A stretch of DNA of 8,202 nt, from the NCBI GenBank assembly GCA_945486445.1, contig CALYTD010000041.1, positions 1 through 8,202 of the forward strand, in the 5' to 3' direction. How positions within the stretch are numbered: position 1 is the stretch's first letter; each line of letters starts with the position of its first letter. This DNA comes from an uncultured Prevotellaceae bacterium. GTDB lineage: Bacteria > Bacteroidota > Bacteroidia > Bacteroidales > Bacteroidaceae. A program made the translations under genes and the position numbers. Positions 1 through 6,631 of the stretch are shown here, piece after piece. The notes under the pieces are model-generated. The model searched no databases. It saw only the letters and a program-made list of their open reading frames with translations, and was not told the DNA's origin.

Positions 1-768
1 CTGCAAGACCTTGACCGTGCCGTGGTGATGGGAACACGCACATACGGCAAGGGACTGGTGCAACTGCCCGTGGATTTACCACACGACGGCAGTCTGAAAC
101 TGACCACCTCCAAATACTACATACCATCCGGACGCTGCATACAGGCCGTTAATTACAAGCACACGGGTGGCGGATACCGTGAGCACATACCCGACTCACT
201 GACCAGAGAGTTTAAGACTCGTGGCGGAAGAACAGTGCGTGACGGTGGCGGAATAAAGCCTGACATAGAGGTAAAGGCAGATTCCCTGCCCAACATCGCA
301 TACTACTTACAACAGAGTGGCCTCGACTCTACGGAGGTGATGTTCCATTACGTGGTGGATTACATACGTCGTCACCCGACAATAGCACCCGCGGAAGAGT
401 TCAATATCACCGACAACGACTACGCAGAGTTCAAGAAACAAGTAGTGGAAAGCGGTTTCAAATATGACAGGGAGACAAGCAAACAGTTTGAAGAACTGGT
501 AAAAATGGCTAAGTTCGAGGGATATTACGATGATGCGAAGGCAGAGTTTGACGCGCTGAAAGTCAAGTTACAACACAACCTTGAACGCGAACTCGACAAC
601 AATCGCAACACCATACAGAAACTATTAGAAAGGGATATAATCGCAGCCTACTACTACCAACGCGGAGCAATAGCCAACTCTCTCAAGGCAGACACACAGG
701 TGCAGGAGGCAAAAAAACTGTTATTGGACAAAGAACGATACCAGAGCATATTGCACCCTGCCAGATAA
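1..768 (+). CDS. S41 family C-terminal processing peptidase, 3' fragment
   Basis: This is the last 255 residues of a carboxy-terminal processing protease (CtpA/Prc type, family S41), open to the window edge; the true start, signal peptide, PDZ domain and catalytic serine lie outside. The fragment opens with [11 protein letters not shown], the strongly conserved block carrying the general-base lysine of the Ser/Lys dyad (Lys17 of the fragment, bases 49-51). Next come the [11 protein letters not shown] strand region and the [11 protein letters not shown] block that end the protease core. From about residue 100 to the end it is mainly charged, helical sequence, including AAYYYQRG, a tail I associate with Bacteroidetes members of the family. 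Such enzymes are exported and cleave envelope proteins near their C-termini. The stop TAA is 32 bases before the ribonuclease R start, so the two genes may be co-transcribed. The family call is secure; the substrate cannot be read from sequence. Confidence 0.93.
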   Translation: MQDLDRAVVMGTRTYGKGLVQLPVDLPHDGSLKLTTSKYYIPSGRCIQAVNYKHTGGGYREHIPDSLTREFKTRGGRTVRDGGGIKPDIEVKADSLPNIAYYLQQSGLDSTEVMFHYVVDYIRRHPTIAPAEEFNITDNDYAEFKKQVVESGFKYDRETSKQFEELVKMAKFEGYYDDAKAEFDALKVKLQHNLERELDNNRNTIQKLLERDIIAAYYYQRGAIANSLKADTQVQEAKKLLLDKERYQSILHPAR

Positions 769-800
769 ACCCCAACAAACCCACTTAAAATTTATCAACT

Positions 801-3032
801 ATGGGCAACAAGAACGGAAAGAAAAAGGGCGGAAAGCGCATGAGCAAAGCCCAACTGGCAGAAAAGTTAGAGGCGTTCTTCTCCTCACAGCCGGGCGAGA
901 CATTCTCCATAAAGCAAGTGTTCAAGCAGTTGAAACTAAACACTCACCCGCTGAAGATGCTTGCCATAGACATTCTCGAGGAGATGGCATGGGACGATTT
1001 CCTCGTCCGTATCTCCGAATCATCATACCGTCTGGCAGACAACACACAGGTGATGGAAGGCATCTTCCACGCCAAGACCAACGGCAAGAACTCCTTTACG
1101 CCCGACGGCAGCGACAAACCCATCTTCGTGGCAGAGCGAAACTCCATGTCAGCGTTAGAGGGTGACCGCGTGAAAGTGAGCCTCATGGCACGCCGGCGCA
1201 ACCACATCCGCGAGGCACAGGTCATAGAGATACTGCAAAGGAAGAAGGACCAGTTCGTCGGAAGGCTGCGCGTGGAGAGCGAGTTCGCCTTCCTCATACC
1301 CCAAGAGCCACTGTCAACCAACATCATCATACCCAAGTCACAACTCAAGGGGGGCAAGACCAACCAGCGCGCAGTGGTGAAAGTCACGCAATGGCCTGAC
1401 GGAGAACGGCGCAATATAGTGGCGAAGGTGATAGACATACTTGGAGAAAAAGGCGACAACGACGCCGAGATGAACACCATACTGGCGCAATACGGACTGC
1501 CATACAAATATCCCAAGGCGGTGGAAGAGGCTGCCGAGAAAATCAGCGACAAGATAACGGAGCAGGATTACGCCGAGCGCGAGGACTTCCGCAACGTCTT
1601 CACCTGCACCATTGACCCCCACGACGCCAAGGACTTTGACGACGCGCTGTCCATTCAGCGGCTTGACAGCGGGCTATGGCAGGTGGGTGTGCACATCGCC
1701 GACGTCTCACACTACGTCACAGAGGGGTCAATCATCGACAAGGAAGCGGTAAAACGCGCCACAAGCATATACCTCGTGGATCGCACAATACCCATGTTGC
1801 CGGAGCGACTGTGCAACTACATCTGCTCACTGCGCCCTGACGAGGAGAAACTGGCATACAGCGTAATCTTCGACATGAACGACAAGGCGGAGGTAAAGAG
1901 TTTCCGAATCGTACACACCGTGATAAAAAGCAATCGCCGTTACGCCTACGAAGAGGTGCAGGAAATAATAGAGAACAACCGTCCCGACCCCTCACAGCCG
2001 TTCGCGGAAGGCACGTTCATGCCGGCGGAAGAACTTGACAGACGCATGACCGAGGGCAGGTTGCAGGGCGAGAACGCCTACCAGTTGCTCACACTCGACC
2101 GTCTGGCAAAACAACTGCGCGCCAAACGCTTCGACAACGGCTCCGTGAAGTTCGACAGAGAGGAGATGCGCTTCGACATTGACAGCACAGGCAAGCCCAT
2201 ACGCTGTTACTTCAAGCGTTCAAAAGACGCCAACAAACTCATTGAGGAATTCATGCTCCTTGCCAACAGAACCGTTGCCGAGAGCGTGGGAAAGGTGGCA
2301 AAAGGCAAGAAAGCCAAGACACTCCCATACCGTGTGCACGACAATCCCGACCCGCAGAAGTTGGAAACGCTGCGCTCGTTCGTGGTGAAATTCGGCTATA
2401 AAATGAAATCCACCGGCACAAAGGGAGCCACAGCCCGCGCCCTCAACTCCCTCATGGATGCCTGCCAAGGCAAGGCTGAGGGCAACGCCATACAGCTTGT
2501 GGCACTTCGCGCCATGATGAAAGCGAAGTACAGCACGCACAACATCGGGCACTTCGGGCTGGCATTCGACTACTACACGCACTTCACCTCGCCAATAAGA
2601 CGTTACCCTGACACCATGGTTCACCGCCTGCTGACAAGATATGAGCAGGGAGGACGCTCAGCAAACAGAGAACATTACGAGGAATTATGCGAACATAGCA
2701 GCGACATGGAGCAGGTAGCGGCTAACGCCGAGCGCGATTCCATAAAGTACAAGATGGTGGAATACATGAGCCAATACCTCGGGGAGGAATTCGATGCCCA
2801 CATCTCCGGCATAACAAGTTACGGCATATACGCCGAGATAGACGAGAACCACTGCGAGGGAATGATACCCATCCGCGACCTGAAAGACGACTATTACGAG
2901 TTTGACGAGCGCAACTTCTGCCTCGTGGGACGCCGCCGCCACAACCGTTACCAACTTGGCGACGCAGTGCGCATACAGGTAGCGAAAGCCAATCTCGACA
3001 AGAAACAACTGGACTTCACCATCTGCGAGTAG
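801..3032 (+). CDS. rnr: Ribonuclease R (RNase II/RNB family 3'-5' exoribonuclease)
   Basis: A complete 743-residue RNase R, which degrades structured RNA processively from the 3' end in the cytoplasm. The domain order is canonical: a Lys/Gly-rich N-terminus (1-15), a winged-helix-like region (about 15-80), two cold-shock-type OB domains (about 85-235), the RNB catalytic domain (about 255-600) and an S1 domain (about 660-743). The RNB metal-binding block IDPHDAKDFDDA gives Asp272, Asp278, Asp280 and Asp281. The second signature, HFGLAFDYYTHFTSPIRRYPD (residues 584-604), is intact. The S1 domain ends at the stop, so the Lys-rich C-terminal tail of the E. coli enzyme is missing. ATG at 801 was chosen because the basic N-terminus is plausible and an A/T-rich leader without Shine-Dalgarno precedes it, as usual in Bacteroidetes; Met14 (base 840) is the alternative. 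No defect is visible. Confidence 0.95.
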   Translation: MGNKNGKKKGGKRMSKAQLAEKLEAFFSSQPGETFSIKQVFKQLKLNTHPLKMLAIDILEEMAWDDFLVRISESSYRLADNTQVMEGIFHAKTNGKNSFTPDGSDKPIFVAERNSMSALEGDRVKVSLMARRRNHIREAQVIEILQRKKDQFVGRLRVESEFAFLIPQEPLSTNIIIPKSQLKGGKTNQRAVVKVTQWPDGERRNIVAKVIDILGEKGDNDAEMNTILAQYGLPYKYPKAVEEAAEKISDKITEQDYAEREDFRNVFTCTIDPHDAKDFDDALSIQRLDSGLWQVGVHIADVSHYVTEGSIIDKEAVKRATSIYLVDRTIPMLPERLCNYICSLRPDEEKLAYSVIFDMNDKAEVKSFRIVHTVIKSNRRYAYEEVQEIIENNRPDPSQPFAEGTFMPAEELDRRMTEGRLQGENAYQLLTLDRLAKQLRAKRFDNGSVKFDREEMRFDIDSTGKPIRCYFKRSKDANKLIEEFMLLANRTVAESVGKVAKGKKAKTLPYRVHDNPDPQKLETLRSFVVKFGYKMKSTGTKGATARALNSLMDACQGKAEGNAIQLVALRAMMKAKYSTHNIGHFGLAFDYYTHFTSPIRRYPDTMVHRLLTRYEQGGRSANREHYEELCEHSSDMEQVAANAERDSIKYKMVEYMSQYLGEEFDAHISGITSYGIYAEIDENHCEGMIPIRDLKDDYYEFDERNFCLVGRRRHNRYQLGDAVRIQVAKANLDKKQLDFTICE

Positions 3033-3054
3033 GCGACAGCAAGTTACATAAAAC

Positions 3055-3106
3055 GAAAAAGCGAAGGCAGGAGACCGTGATTAAGGTTTCCTGCCTTCGC
3101 TTTTTC
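3055..3106. terminator. Long bidirectional intrinsic terminator hairpin
   Basis: The left arm 3055-3072 (GAAAAAGCGAAGGCAGGA) is perfectly complementary to the right arm 3089-3106. The stem continues four more pairs inward (3073-3076 with 3085-3088, one G-U), leaving an 8-base loop. The A-tract on one side and T-tract on the other make it usable from both strands. It lies 22 bases after the ribonuclease R stop and 3 bases past the 3' end of the opposing tRNA gene, so it probably ends both transcripts. Confidence 0.9.
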
Positions 3107-3109
3107 ATG

Positions 3110-3181
3110 TGGTCCGACCGGGAATCGAACCCGGATCTAATCTTTAGGAGAGACTTGTTCTATCCATTGAACTATCAGACC
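3110..3181 (-). tRNA. tRNA-Arg, anticodon CCU (reads AGG)
   Basis: The reverse strand folds into a complete 72-base cloverleaf. The acceptor stem GGTCTGA pairs with TCGGACC (one G-U). Positions 8-9 are TA, and the D arm is GTTC/GAAC. The anticodon stem AGTCT/AGATT (one G-U) encloses the loop CTCCTAA with anticodon CCT. A four-base variable loop follows, then the T arm CCGGG-TTCGATT-CCCGG and discriminator A. The gene does not encode the 3' CCA: after the discriminator the sequence is CATG, so CCA must be added enzymatically. The anticodon assigns it to arginine AGG codons. It has its own promoter upstream and a terminator hairpin immediately downstream. Confidence 0.95.
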
Positions 3182-3223
3182 ATCGTATGAACGTGACACG
3201 CCACAGTGCGCACCACAGCAGTG

Positions 3224-3254
3224 CAAAGGTACTATGTTTTCCTGAATTATGCAA
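3224..3254 (-). promoter_or_regulatory. Bacteroidetes-type sigma-70 promoter for tRNA-Arg
   Basis: On the reverse strand there is TTG (3252-3254), a 20-base spacer, then TACCTTTG (3224-3231). This fits the Bacteroidetes housekeeping consensus TTG-N19-21-TAnnTTTG, with a full match to the -7 box. Initiation a few bases downstream would give a 5' leader of roughly 35 bases before the mature tRNA end at 3181, to be removed by RNase P. The position and match make it the best promoter in the window. Confidence 0.8.
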
Positions 3255-3323
3255 GAAAAGGGCATATTTTTCCGTCCTGCGACCCCGTTTTTTGTTGTTT
3301 TTGCCATTTCCTCCCTCGCAATC
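3255..3323. other. T-rich spacer between tRNA promoter and repeat array
   Basis: This 69-base stretch has no ORF, RNA gene or convincing hairpin. On the + strand it contains runs of T (ATTTTTCC, CGTTTTTTGTTGTTTTTG). They are A-runs on the - strand, so they cannot serve as the U-tract of a terminator for the operon that ends at 3408. It would act as upstream sequence of the tRNA promoter. Confidence 0.5.
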
Positions 3324-3407
3324 GGGTGTCGATTAGCGCGCGAAAGGGGGCTGATTACAATGCGAACGGGTGCTGATTACAATGCGAACAGGGGCTGATT
3401 ACAAAGG
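3324..3407. repeat. Four-unit 22-base tandem repeat
   Basis: Units start at 3324, 3346, 3368 and 3390, an exact 22-base period. Units 2 and 3 differ at one position and share CTGATTACAATGCGAAC. Unit 4 keeps GGGGCTGATTACAA, then diverges as it meets the stop codon of the - strand gene at 3408-3410. Unit 1 matches unit 3 at 15 of 22 positions; most differences fall in two blocks (TC for CT, GCGC for CAAT). The array is not coding, shows no inverted symmetry, and lies just downstream of the sigma operon's last gene. Its function is unknown. Confidence 0.85.
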
Positions 3408-5426
3408 CTATGGAAGTATCCTGCGCAACTCCTCAGGCAACCTCTCGTGCTGCACACCCTGCATCACTATCCTGCCATCGGGCGCAATGAGCACCGTCAT
3501 GGGCATGGAAATCACGCCGTAGGCCCTGGCTGCGGGGCTGTCAAACACCTTAATGTTCGAGAGGTGCGTCCATTTCAGGTTGCGCGCACTGATGTAGTTC
3601 CGCCAGTCCTGCCTGTCTTTGTTGAGCGAGACGCCTATCACCGTCAGCGGCTTGTCCTTGTATTCCCTCACTATGTTCTTGATAATCTTCAACTCCCCGC
3701 GTGAACTGCCCTCCCAAGTGCTCCAGAAATGCAGCAGCACATAGTTGCCCTTGCCCACATATTCGCTGAGTCTGTGGGGGTCGCCCGCGGCGTCCTCTAA
3801 CTCCACATCGTGGTACATCTGTCCGGGCAGACGCTTCTTCTGTCCCTCATAGAATGCCCACGCCGGCTGCATAGCCACGTGGCCGGAATAGGCATAGCCG
3901 CGCTTCATCACGCTGTCGAGCATCTCCGGCGGCATCTCCGTACACAGTTCGGGCAGGTAGAAGGCGGGGATTATGTTGTCCTTGTTGTCGGTTATAGCCT
4001 CATACTGTATCTTCCGCACCGAATCCACCACCGAATTGTAGCCTGCCTCGTCAACAATGGTCAGGTAACCGTCGATGTACGTGGAATATTTCAGTACATC
4101 CCGCGCCATGTTGCGCACGCGGCGCTGGTAGGAAAGGAAACGCTTGTTGAGGTCAGAGCCCTCCACCGTGCCGTCGTTCATGTTGAGATGCACGGGCAGG
4201 GAGTCGTTTATCACCCACCATATTTCCTTTGCCTCATCGTCAAAAACCTTCATAAACTGCCCACGTTGCAGGCGTTTCGTGAAGGTGAATGTGCCGTCCT
4301 TCACCTTGCGCACGCTCTCCTCGCTGTACAACAACGTGGGTATCACGGTGACATACCTGCTGCCTTTGGGGGTGATGCCCGTCAACTGCCACGGGTATGC
4401 CGCCCCCATGTCGCTGCTGCGGTAGGCGTATTCCTTGTACATATCACGCTCATCCGCTTCCTTTTGCAGGTTAATGGCAAAGAAATCATGCGACCTGACG
4501 ATTAAACTGTGCCTCACGCTGTCGGTGTTTACGTACCGTATCTTGTCTGCCAGCACCCCCACCGTCTGTATGAGTTGCAGTGACAGCACCGTGTCCGTGA
4601 CGTTCTTCTGCCACTGTTGCAGCACACTGCCAATCTGAGTGCACTGTGTCTGCGTCAGTTCAGCATTGTAACCGCGCAGCAGTTTGGCCGCGGTATATAC
4701 GGCAGCGTTCATCATTCCCAAGTCATTGGCACGCTTTCCCTCCATGAAAATCTTGTCCAGTTCGTCTATCTTGGCAAGAAATATGGCGTAATCCAGTTGT
4801 TCCGGCTGCGCTGTCGATGCCTCACGCTCTAACTTACGCAGCCTGTCGCTATCGTCATAGATATACTTATAGAACGAGGTGTCATAGTCCCAGTGGTTGC
4901 CCGTGAGGGTCATTACGTAGCCGTCAAAGCACCTGTACGGCGTTCCGGCATGGTCATTGAAGCGAGATTCGTTCCATACCAGGGCGTAACAGGCGCGCAC
5001 CGTGTCGGGAGAAGCGTAGGTAAGGAAACGGTAGTCGGTGCTGTCATTAATGTAAAAGCTGAAACTCACGGTCCTCATGTATGTGTTAGGCCACGTGAAG
5101 GTGAGCGCTTTCAACGGCGACTTGCCGTCAGCCTTACGGTGAATGTAACGTGACTGCACCGTGGAGGCGTTGCCGTCGAACGCCTTTTCCAGCCTTTGCA
5201 GCACGCCGGGACGGAACAACGGGTCGGTTATCTCGCCGTCCTTACAGGTATATTTGAAGTAATACACATATATACCCTGCCCATTATGCTCCGTGTAGTG
5301 CATCAGTTCCGGTGATGAGCGGAAGGTCTCTATCGCCTTTTCGAGCGTATTACGCTCCACGTTCCGCCATGCGGCGGAGGGCAACGCGGCAATAGCCGCA
5401 AGCATGAGAAGTATAAATCTGCACAT
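3408..5426 (-). CDS. Secreted TlpA-like protein with cysteine-less thioredoxin domain
   Basis: A 672-residue protein with an N-terminal signal peptide (MCRFILLMLAAIAALPSAA, likely cut after about residue 19), so it should be periplasmic. The first 350 or so residues match nothing I recognise. About residues 370-435 (GTFTFTKRL to EGSDLNKRF) resemble the beta-rich DUF4369-type domain that often precedes thioredoxin domains in Bacteroidetes. Residues 537-672 form a TlpA/ResA-like thioredoxin fold: strand YVLLHFW, then WEGSSRGEL where redox-active members have WCGPCR, then VIGVSLNKD, and the cis-proline loop at Pro642 (SMPMTVLIAPDG). Both catalytic cysteines are replaced (Glu572, Ser575) and the domain contains no cysteine, so dithiol chemistry is excluded. 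The mature N-terminal part has five cysteines. It starts 15 bases after the anti-sigma-like gene without a Shine-Dalgarno sequence. A binding, sensing or scaffolding role is inferred. Confidence 0.85.
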   Translation of the reverse strand: MCRFILLMLAAIAALPSAAWRNVERNTLEKAIETFRSSPELMHYTEHNGQGIYVYYFKYTCKDGEITDPLFRPGVLQRLEKAFDGNASTVQSRYIHRKADGKSPLKALTFTWPNTYMRTVSFSFYINDSTDYRFLTYASPDTVRACYALVWNESRFNDHAGTPYRCFDGYVMTLTGNHWDYDTSFYKYIYDDSDRLRKLEREASTAQPEQLDYAIFLAKIDELDKIFMEGKRANDLGMMNAAVYTAAKLLRGYNAELTQTQCTQIGSVLQQWQKNVTDTVLSLQLIQTVGVLADKIRYVNTDSVRHSLIVRSHDFFAINLQKEADERDMYKEYAYRSSDMGAAYPWQLTGITPKGSRYVTVIPTLLYSEESVRKVKDGTFTFTKRLQRGQFMKVFDDEAKEIWWVINDSLPVHLNMNDGTVEGSDLNKRFLSYQRRVRNMARDVLKYSTYIDGYLTIVDEAGYNSVVDSVRKIQYEAITDNKDNIIPAFYLPELCTEMPPEMLDSVMKRGYAYSGHVAMQPAWAFYEGQKKRLPGQMYHDVELEDAAGDPHRLSEYVGKGNYVLLHFWSTWEGSSRGELKIIKNIVREYKDKPLTVIGVSLNKDRQDWRNYISARNLKWTHLSNIKVFDSPAARAYGVISMPMTVLIAPDGRIVMQGVQHERLPEELRRILP

Positions 5427-5441
5427 AACTGACTATATTTT

Positions 5442-6092
5442 TTACTGTGGTGGGATTGTCTTTGTATTGTAAGCAAGCCTTGACAGGCGTGCGTCTGACA
5501 TGATAACCTGCTCTGCCTGAGCCTTCGCCACGCTGTCAACAACCTTGTTCAGGCGTGTCTCTATCATGGCAATGGCATCCTGCAAGTCGTCCATAGTCAC
5601 CGGGGAAGGCTCTTCCGCCTTCTCTGGCGGTACCTCTTTCTTCGGCGGAGAGGCGGCTGTCACTTTCTCCTGCGGCACATGACGCTGGGGTATAGGGGCA
5701 CTCTCCTCTTCCGGTTTCACCCTTTCCGCCTGACGTGGAGGAGCGGTCTCCACCACCGCCACGGGCGGTTCTCCACGGTCTTCGCCGCCAATGCCCAGCC
5801 AAACAGCCATGCACAGCAGCGCAATGACAGACGCTACAGCCGTCCATAACGGCCAACGACGGCGGCGACGCTGCGCCATTATGCTGTCAAAGACAGCTGT
5901 CTCGTCCTCGGCAAGCCACTGTTCCATCTCGTCCTCGCCGTGAACAGCACGGCAACGAAGCATCTCCGCCAATGCCTTCTGCTCTTTTGTGGCATCAGGA
6001 CTGCGGTCTATCATCTCCGCAAGAAGCCTCTCTTCTTGCAGGGAAGTGTCGCCATTGAGGTAGCGTTGTATCAAAGTATTGATGTCATTCAT
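5442..6092 (-). CDS. Single-pass membrane anti-sigma-like protein
   Basis: A 216-residue protein encoded directly after the ECF sigma factor. Residues 1-72 are an acidic helical cytoplasmic domain opening with NTLIQRYLNGDTSLQEERLL, the style of N-terminus seen in Bacteroidetes anti-sigma proteins. Five arginines (75-79) precede one membrane segment (about 80-101), giving an N-in topology. The periplasmic part is a Pro/Glu/Lys-rich linker (about 105-165) and a helical, possibly coiled-coil end (166-205). There is no zinc-finger Cys/His motif and no FecR domain. The longer in-frame reading from 6269 is rejected because it would overlap most of the sigma gene; ATG at 6090-6092 has a perfect Shine-Dalgarno and overlaps the sigma stop as ATGA. 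The anti-sigma role is inferred from layout and topology, not from a diagnostic motif. Confidence 0.8.
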   Translation of the reverse strand: MNDINTLIQRYLNGDTSLQEERLLAEMIDRSPDATKEQKALAEMLRCRAVHGEDEMEQWLAEDETAVFDSIMAQRRRRRWPLWTAVASVIALLCMAVWLGIGGEDRGEPPVAVVETAPPRQAERVKPEEESAPIPQRHVPQEKVTAASPPKKEVPPEKAEEPSPVTMDDLQDAIAMIETRLNKVVDSVAKAQAEQVIMSDARLSRLAYNTKTIPPQ

Positions 6093-6589
6093 AGGTGACC
6101 TCCTTTCTTTAGCATCTCCATAATCTTGTGTCTTGCCCTGCTCAGAATCACGCTTACGGAGCGTGGGGCAAGCCCTGTGATAGCAGTTATCTGCTGAATG
6201 TCCATTCCTTCCTCGTTCCTTAGCCGCATAAGACGCCGCTCTCCGGCCGTCAGACGGTCCATAGCGCAATGCAACAGCCGCGCATTGTCGCTGTCCTCCA
6301 TCTCTGAGGGGGTGACGGTGGCGGTGGCGGCAACGCCCTTTCCCTCCGCCGTCAGCACCACACGGTTATCGTGTCGCCACATACTGACACACAAATTCTT
6401 TGCCATTCTGACGGCAAGAGGCCTGACTGACACCGTGAAGTCTATCTTTTCACGCAGCAGCCACAGCCTCATCAGCACCTCCTGAGCCACATCTTCCGCC
6501 TTATCAGCATCGCCAAAGAAGTCTAATCCTATGCCAACAAGGCACGGACGCAACTCTCTGGCGATATGTTCAAAGTCGGATAAGCCCAT
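6089..6589 (-). CDS. ECF-type RNA polymerase sigma factor
   Basis: A 166-residue sigma-70 family protein containing only regions 2 and 4, the mark of extracytoplasmic-function sigma factors. Region 2 spans about 8-76, with the core-binding block AEDVAQEVLMRLW (31-43) and the -10-recognition part RMAKNLCVSMWRHDNR (61-76). A variable linker (77-105) leads to region 4 (about 107-160), with the helix-turn-helix IQQITAITGLAPRSVSVILSRARHKI split over 131-156. It directs RNA polymerase to a regulon that cannot be read here, probably including this operon. An in-frame TAA six codons upstream limits the start to ATG at 6589; no Shine-Dalgarno precedes it. The gene begins 42 bases after the barrel gene and its stop overlaps the next start, so it is likely co-transcribed and translationally coupled with its regulator. 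Confidence 0.93.
   Translation of the reverse strand: MGLSDFEHIARELRPCLVGIGLDFFGDADKAEDVAQEVLMRLWLLREKIDFTVSVRPLAVRMAKNLCVSMWRHDNRVVLTAEGKGVAATATVTPSEMEDSDNARLLHCAMDRLTAGERRLMRLRNEEGMDIQQITAITGLAPRSVSVILSRARHKIMEMLKKGGHL
6098..6108 (-). promoter_or_regulatory. Perfect Shine-Dalgarno for the anti-sigma-like gene
   Basis: The reverse strand reads AGAAAGGAGGT, complementary over 11 bases to the usual 3' tail of 16S rRNA, five bases before the ATG at 6092. It lies inside the last codons of the sigma gene (Lys-Lys-Gly-Gly). It fixes the start of the anti-sigma-like gene. The other starts visible here (ribonuclease R, sigma, TlpA-like) lack such a site. Confidence 0.85.
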
Positions 6590-6631
6590 TAACGTGACAA
6601 CAATTTATAGTTAACAACCAACTCTTATTCC

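Noticed and set aside
944..1552. 202-codon open frame on the - strand inside ribonuclease R
   Set aside because: The opposite strand encodes conserved RNase R sequence throughout; the translation is Ser/Arg-rich and unlike any family.
840..3032. Alternative ribonuclease R start at Met14
   Set aside because: It is possible, and a G-rich stretch precedes it, but the 801 ATG has the usual A/T-rich leader and keeps the basic N-terminus; without homologue alignment the upstream start is preferred.
3324..3407. Possible short CRISPR array
   Set aside because: The 22-base period has no unique spacers; the units are contiguous tandem copies, and no cas gene is present.
3810..4505. 231-codon open frame on the + strand opposite the TlpA-like gene
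   Set aside because: It lies wholly inside a gene with signal peptide and domain evidence, its translation is His/Val/Leu-rich with no recognisable domain, and it has no start context. It is a shadow frame.
6093..6269. Upstream in-frame extension of the anti-sigma-like protein to 275 residues
   Set aside because: It overlaps the conserved region 4 of sigma in another frame, is low-complexity and charged, and the perfect Shine-Dalgarno lies before the ATG at 6092.
6590..6631. Possible promoter for the sigma gene in the 42-base gap
   Set aside because: TATAAATTG only loosely resembles TAnnTTTG and no TTG lies at a suitable distance; the evidence is too weak to list.
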